From: Clostridia bacterium
Lineage (GTDB): Bacteria > Bacillota > Clostridia > Christensenellales > Borkfalkiaceae
Reading direction: 5' to 3'
NCBI GenBank assembly: GCA_017501125.1
Contig: JAFVXN010000087.1
Location: forward strand, 1 to 6,575
DNA length: 6,575 bases
In this document: piece after piece, positions 5,048 to 6,575 of the stretch
Position numbering within the stretch: the first letter of the stretch is position 1
Layout: every line of letters starts with the position of its first letter
Notes under the pieces: generated by a model
What the model was told of the DNA's origin: nothing
The model's database searches: none
Seen by the model: the letters and a program-made list of their open reading frames with translations, nothing else
Translations under genes and position numbers: made by a program

Positions 5048-6331
5048 TTACATAATACCCAAGTGAAGAATAAGAATCAACTGTACCGCAACCGCCACGA
5101 AGAGCACCGCGCCGGAAATACGGCTGACCTTTTCGTTGCCGCCGAGCACTTCGGGCATAGCCAGCAACGCAGAGGTGCTAAGCAGAGCAAGAATCTCAAA
5201 GATGACCCACAACCACAGGTAGACCTTGTGCGTCGCACGCGCCTCGCCTTGGCTTGCGAGGTTAGAATCCAACTCCGCCTGAAGGTTGGTAGCACATACC
5301 GTGAGCGCCTCCTTTTGAGCGGTCATATCAGCGATAATTTCCTCCAAAACGGACACGTTTTGAGGAGTTGCCTTGAAAGCAGCGAGGTCAGCCTCAATCT
5401 CCGCCGCCAATTGTTGAATCGCATCGTAGTTTGCGTCGACACCGAACGTCTCTTCCACTGCCGCAATCTTATCTGCCAAATCGTCCGTCTCGCCTTTGTG
5501 CTTAACGACGTCTTTCACCAAAACGTTATAACGGATAAGTTCGAGCGCCAACTTGTGGAATTCCGTCTGTTCGTAGCCAGTATATCCCAAATCAGCCTTT
5601 TTGTCGTTGTAGTCGTTAATCTTGGTAGAGGAAAGGGTGTCGCCAAAGCCCGCCGCCTCAAGCGCACTCCTAAAGGTGGTCGTCGCCTCTGCGGTAATCG
5701 CCTTTTTCGTGTAATCGTCGATATAAACGGTAAGGTTGTCTTTGGAAGGAATCTTATCGCCGAATACCACCTCTCTTACCGATTGCATAAAGGTCGTAGC
5801 GTACACCAAGTTGTAGGGCAAACTATTCTCGTCCAAGAAATCCTTCAGGGCTTGCGCGTCAGCCGACAGCGCACCACCTCCCCTAATCGCAGTCATCAAA
5901 GCGTTATATTCACTCGCCTTAGAAAAGGTAAGACCCGTCTCCACCAAAATAGCCTTTTTCGTCAAGTTATTAAGCAACACTTGAGAATCCAACTGGGGGT
6001 CAAGCGCCCATCTCTGTCCTTTGCTAGGATCTTCAGGATCAATGTCTTCAAGGTAGTTGTTCGTCGCAATAAACTCTTTAATACGAAGAGCCGTCGCCTT
6101 CGTCTTGAATTCCTTAATGGCAGTATCTAATTGTTTCATTTGTCTTTCTTCGTAGACAATTCTCGGTTCGTCAACCATATTGTAGTCCGCACCCAGTGCG
6201 TCCATCGTCGTGACCATACCGCTACACAATACGAGGAAAACGATAGAAACCGCCGTCATAATCACCGCCAAAGCGCGGATAATCCACACGATAAATCCAG
6301 GCGTTTTCTTTTCTTTATCGGTCGCTTGCAT
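5048..6331 (-). CDS. Membrane protein of unknown function with large helical extracytoplasmic domain, 427 aa
   Basis: I do not recognise this protein. It has a short charged N-terminus (MQATDKEKK), a TM helix at about 13-38, a long hydrophilic middle (about 45-368), then two TM helices (about 370-391 and 404-425) and almost no C-terminal tail. The middle is Ala/Glu/Lys/Asp-rich and probably helical; 283-358 has coiled-coil character. TKKAI with a nearby TF recurs at 124-136 and 208-220, suggesting an internal duplication. With the positive residues before TM1 inside, the middle would lie outside the cell, possibly as a scaffold or sensor; this is inference. The frame extends upstream to a TTG at 6349, but that extension encodes the AAGGAGG site itself (6344-6338), which sits 6 nt before the ATG at 6331, so I chose that ATG. 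A consensus promoter and terminator bracket it as a single-gene unit. Confidence 0.85.
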   Translation of the reverse strand: MQATDKEKKTPGFIVWIIRALAVIMTAVSIVFLVLCSGMVTTMDALGADYNMVDEPRIVYEERQMKQLDTAIKEFKTKATALRIKEFIATNNYLEDIDPEDPSKGQRWALDPQLDSQVLLNNLTKKAILVETGLTFSKASEYNALMTAIRGGGALSADAQALKDFLDENSLPYNLVYATTFMQSVREVVFGDKIPSKDNLTVYIDDYTKKAITAEATTTFRSALEAAGFGDTLSSTKINDYNDKKADLGYTGYEQTEFHKLALELIRYNVLVKDVVKHKGETDDLADKIAAVEETFGVDANYDAIQQLAAEIEADLAAFKATPQNVSVLEEIIADMTAQKEALTVCATNLQAELDSNLASQGEARATHKVYLWLWVIFEILALLSTSALLAMPEVLGGNEKVSRISGAVLFVAVAVQLILILHLGIM

Positions 6332-6379
6332 ATAAGACCTCCTTATCAAAAAACACTACTCTCATCATAGTTTTCGTCT

Positions 6380-6408
6380 ATTATACTATCAAAACCGAGT
6401 CTTGTCAA
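6380..6408 (-). promoter_or_regulatory. Perfect sigma-A promoter of the 427-aa membrane protein gene
   Basis: TTGACA (6408-6403) and TATAAT (6385-6380) on the minus strand are exactly 17 bp apart. The start near 6373 leaves a leader of about 42 nt ending in the AAGGAGG site at 6344-6338. Confidence 0.9.
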
Positions 6409-6443
6409 GTGATAATGTGAAAAAATCCGCATTTTTTCTTTAG

Positions 6444-6488
6444 AAAAGAAAGAGGCAAATTCGGGTCGCCCTTCCTTTGCCTCTTTTT
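6444..6488 (-). terminator. Intrinsic terminator of the right-edge gene
   Basis: An 11-bp perfect stem (6449-6459 with 6476-6486, arms AAAGAGGCAAA and TTTGCCTCTTT) has a 16-nt loop that contains a small GGG-TCG-CCC helix. T-rich sequence follows on both strands. It lies about 30 bp beyond the stop of the right-edge gene and upstream of the next promoter, so it most likely ends that minus-strand transcript. Confidence 0.8.
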
Positions 6489-6517
6489 ATAATCGTTTTT
6501 ACGGATGCGCCGTCTTT

Positions 6518-6575
6518 TTATTTTTCGCCCAACGGCAGGTATCCCGCAGGGTCCACGGCGGTGCCTTCTTTCGTC
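6518..6575 (-). CDS. C-terminal end of a gene running off the right edge
   Basis: One minus-strand frame enters from the right edge and ends at TAA (6520-6518), giving the last 18 residues, TKEGTAVDPAGYLPLGEK. The composition is protein-like and a terminator follows about 30 bp later, supporting a real gene end. The fragment is too short to assign a family. Confidence 0.55.
   Translation of the reverse strand, partial: TKEGTAVDPAGYLPLGEK

Noticed and set aside
5063..6130. 355-codon open frame on the plus strand opposite the 427-aa membrane protein gene
   Set aside because: It has no ribosome binding site or domain character, its composition is Arg/His/Leu-rich as expected of an antisense shadow, and the opposite strand has promoter, ribosome binding site, membrane helices and terminator.
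6332..6349. TTG start six codons upstream for the 427-aa protein
   Set aside because: Those codons are the AAGGAGG ribosome binding site and its spacer for the ATG at 6331.

Overview
The window looks like chromosome of a member of the Bacillota (Firmicutes), most likely an uncultured Clostridia-type anaerobe of moderate G+C. The reasons are AGGAGG-type ribosome binding sites before nearly every gene, near-perfect sigma-A promoters with 17-bp spacers, U-tailed hairpin terminators, a divergently transcribed Cre/XRE-type regulator, and gene families common in gut Clostridia (FmdB-like zinc ribbon, CorA, zinc-ribbon/DUF898-like membrane protein). I see no phage, transposon, CRISPR or rRNA/tRNA signal.

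Layout, left to right. A truncated membrane protein gene (minus strand, running off the left edge) is divergent from a small XRE repressor gene (555-899, plus strand). The roughly 125-bp region between them holds a perfect sigma-A promoter and two copies of a palindromic operator. A bidirectional terminator (901-930) separates the repressor from a convergent minus-strand pair: corA (1138-2127), then an FmdB-like zinc-ribbon gene (941-1138), joined by a TGATG stop/start overlap. Upstream of corA lies a 353-bp non-coding region containing a structured RNA of about 180 nt (minus strand, about 2382 to 2204), with its own promoter and terminator. Next come a lipoprotein-like M1 metallopeptidase (2481-3929), a zinc-ribbon membrane protein built from about four repeated one-helix units (4045-4842), and a 427-residue membrane protein of unknown function (5048-6331). 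At the right edge is the tail of another minus-strand gene.

Apart from the corA/zinc-ribbon pair, genes appear to be single transcription units, most with a recognisable promoter, terminator or both. There is no obvious shared pathway. Several products are envelope proteins: CorA for divalent metal uptake, a surface peptidase and three membrane proteins of unknown role. The items most worth pursuing are the structured RNA upstream of corA and the repressor/membrane-protein switch at the left end.
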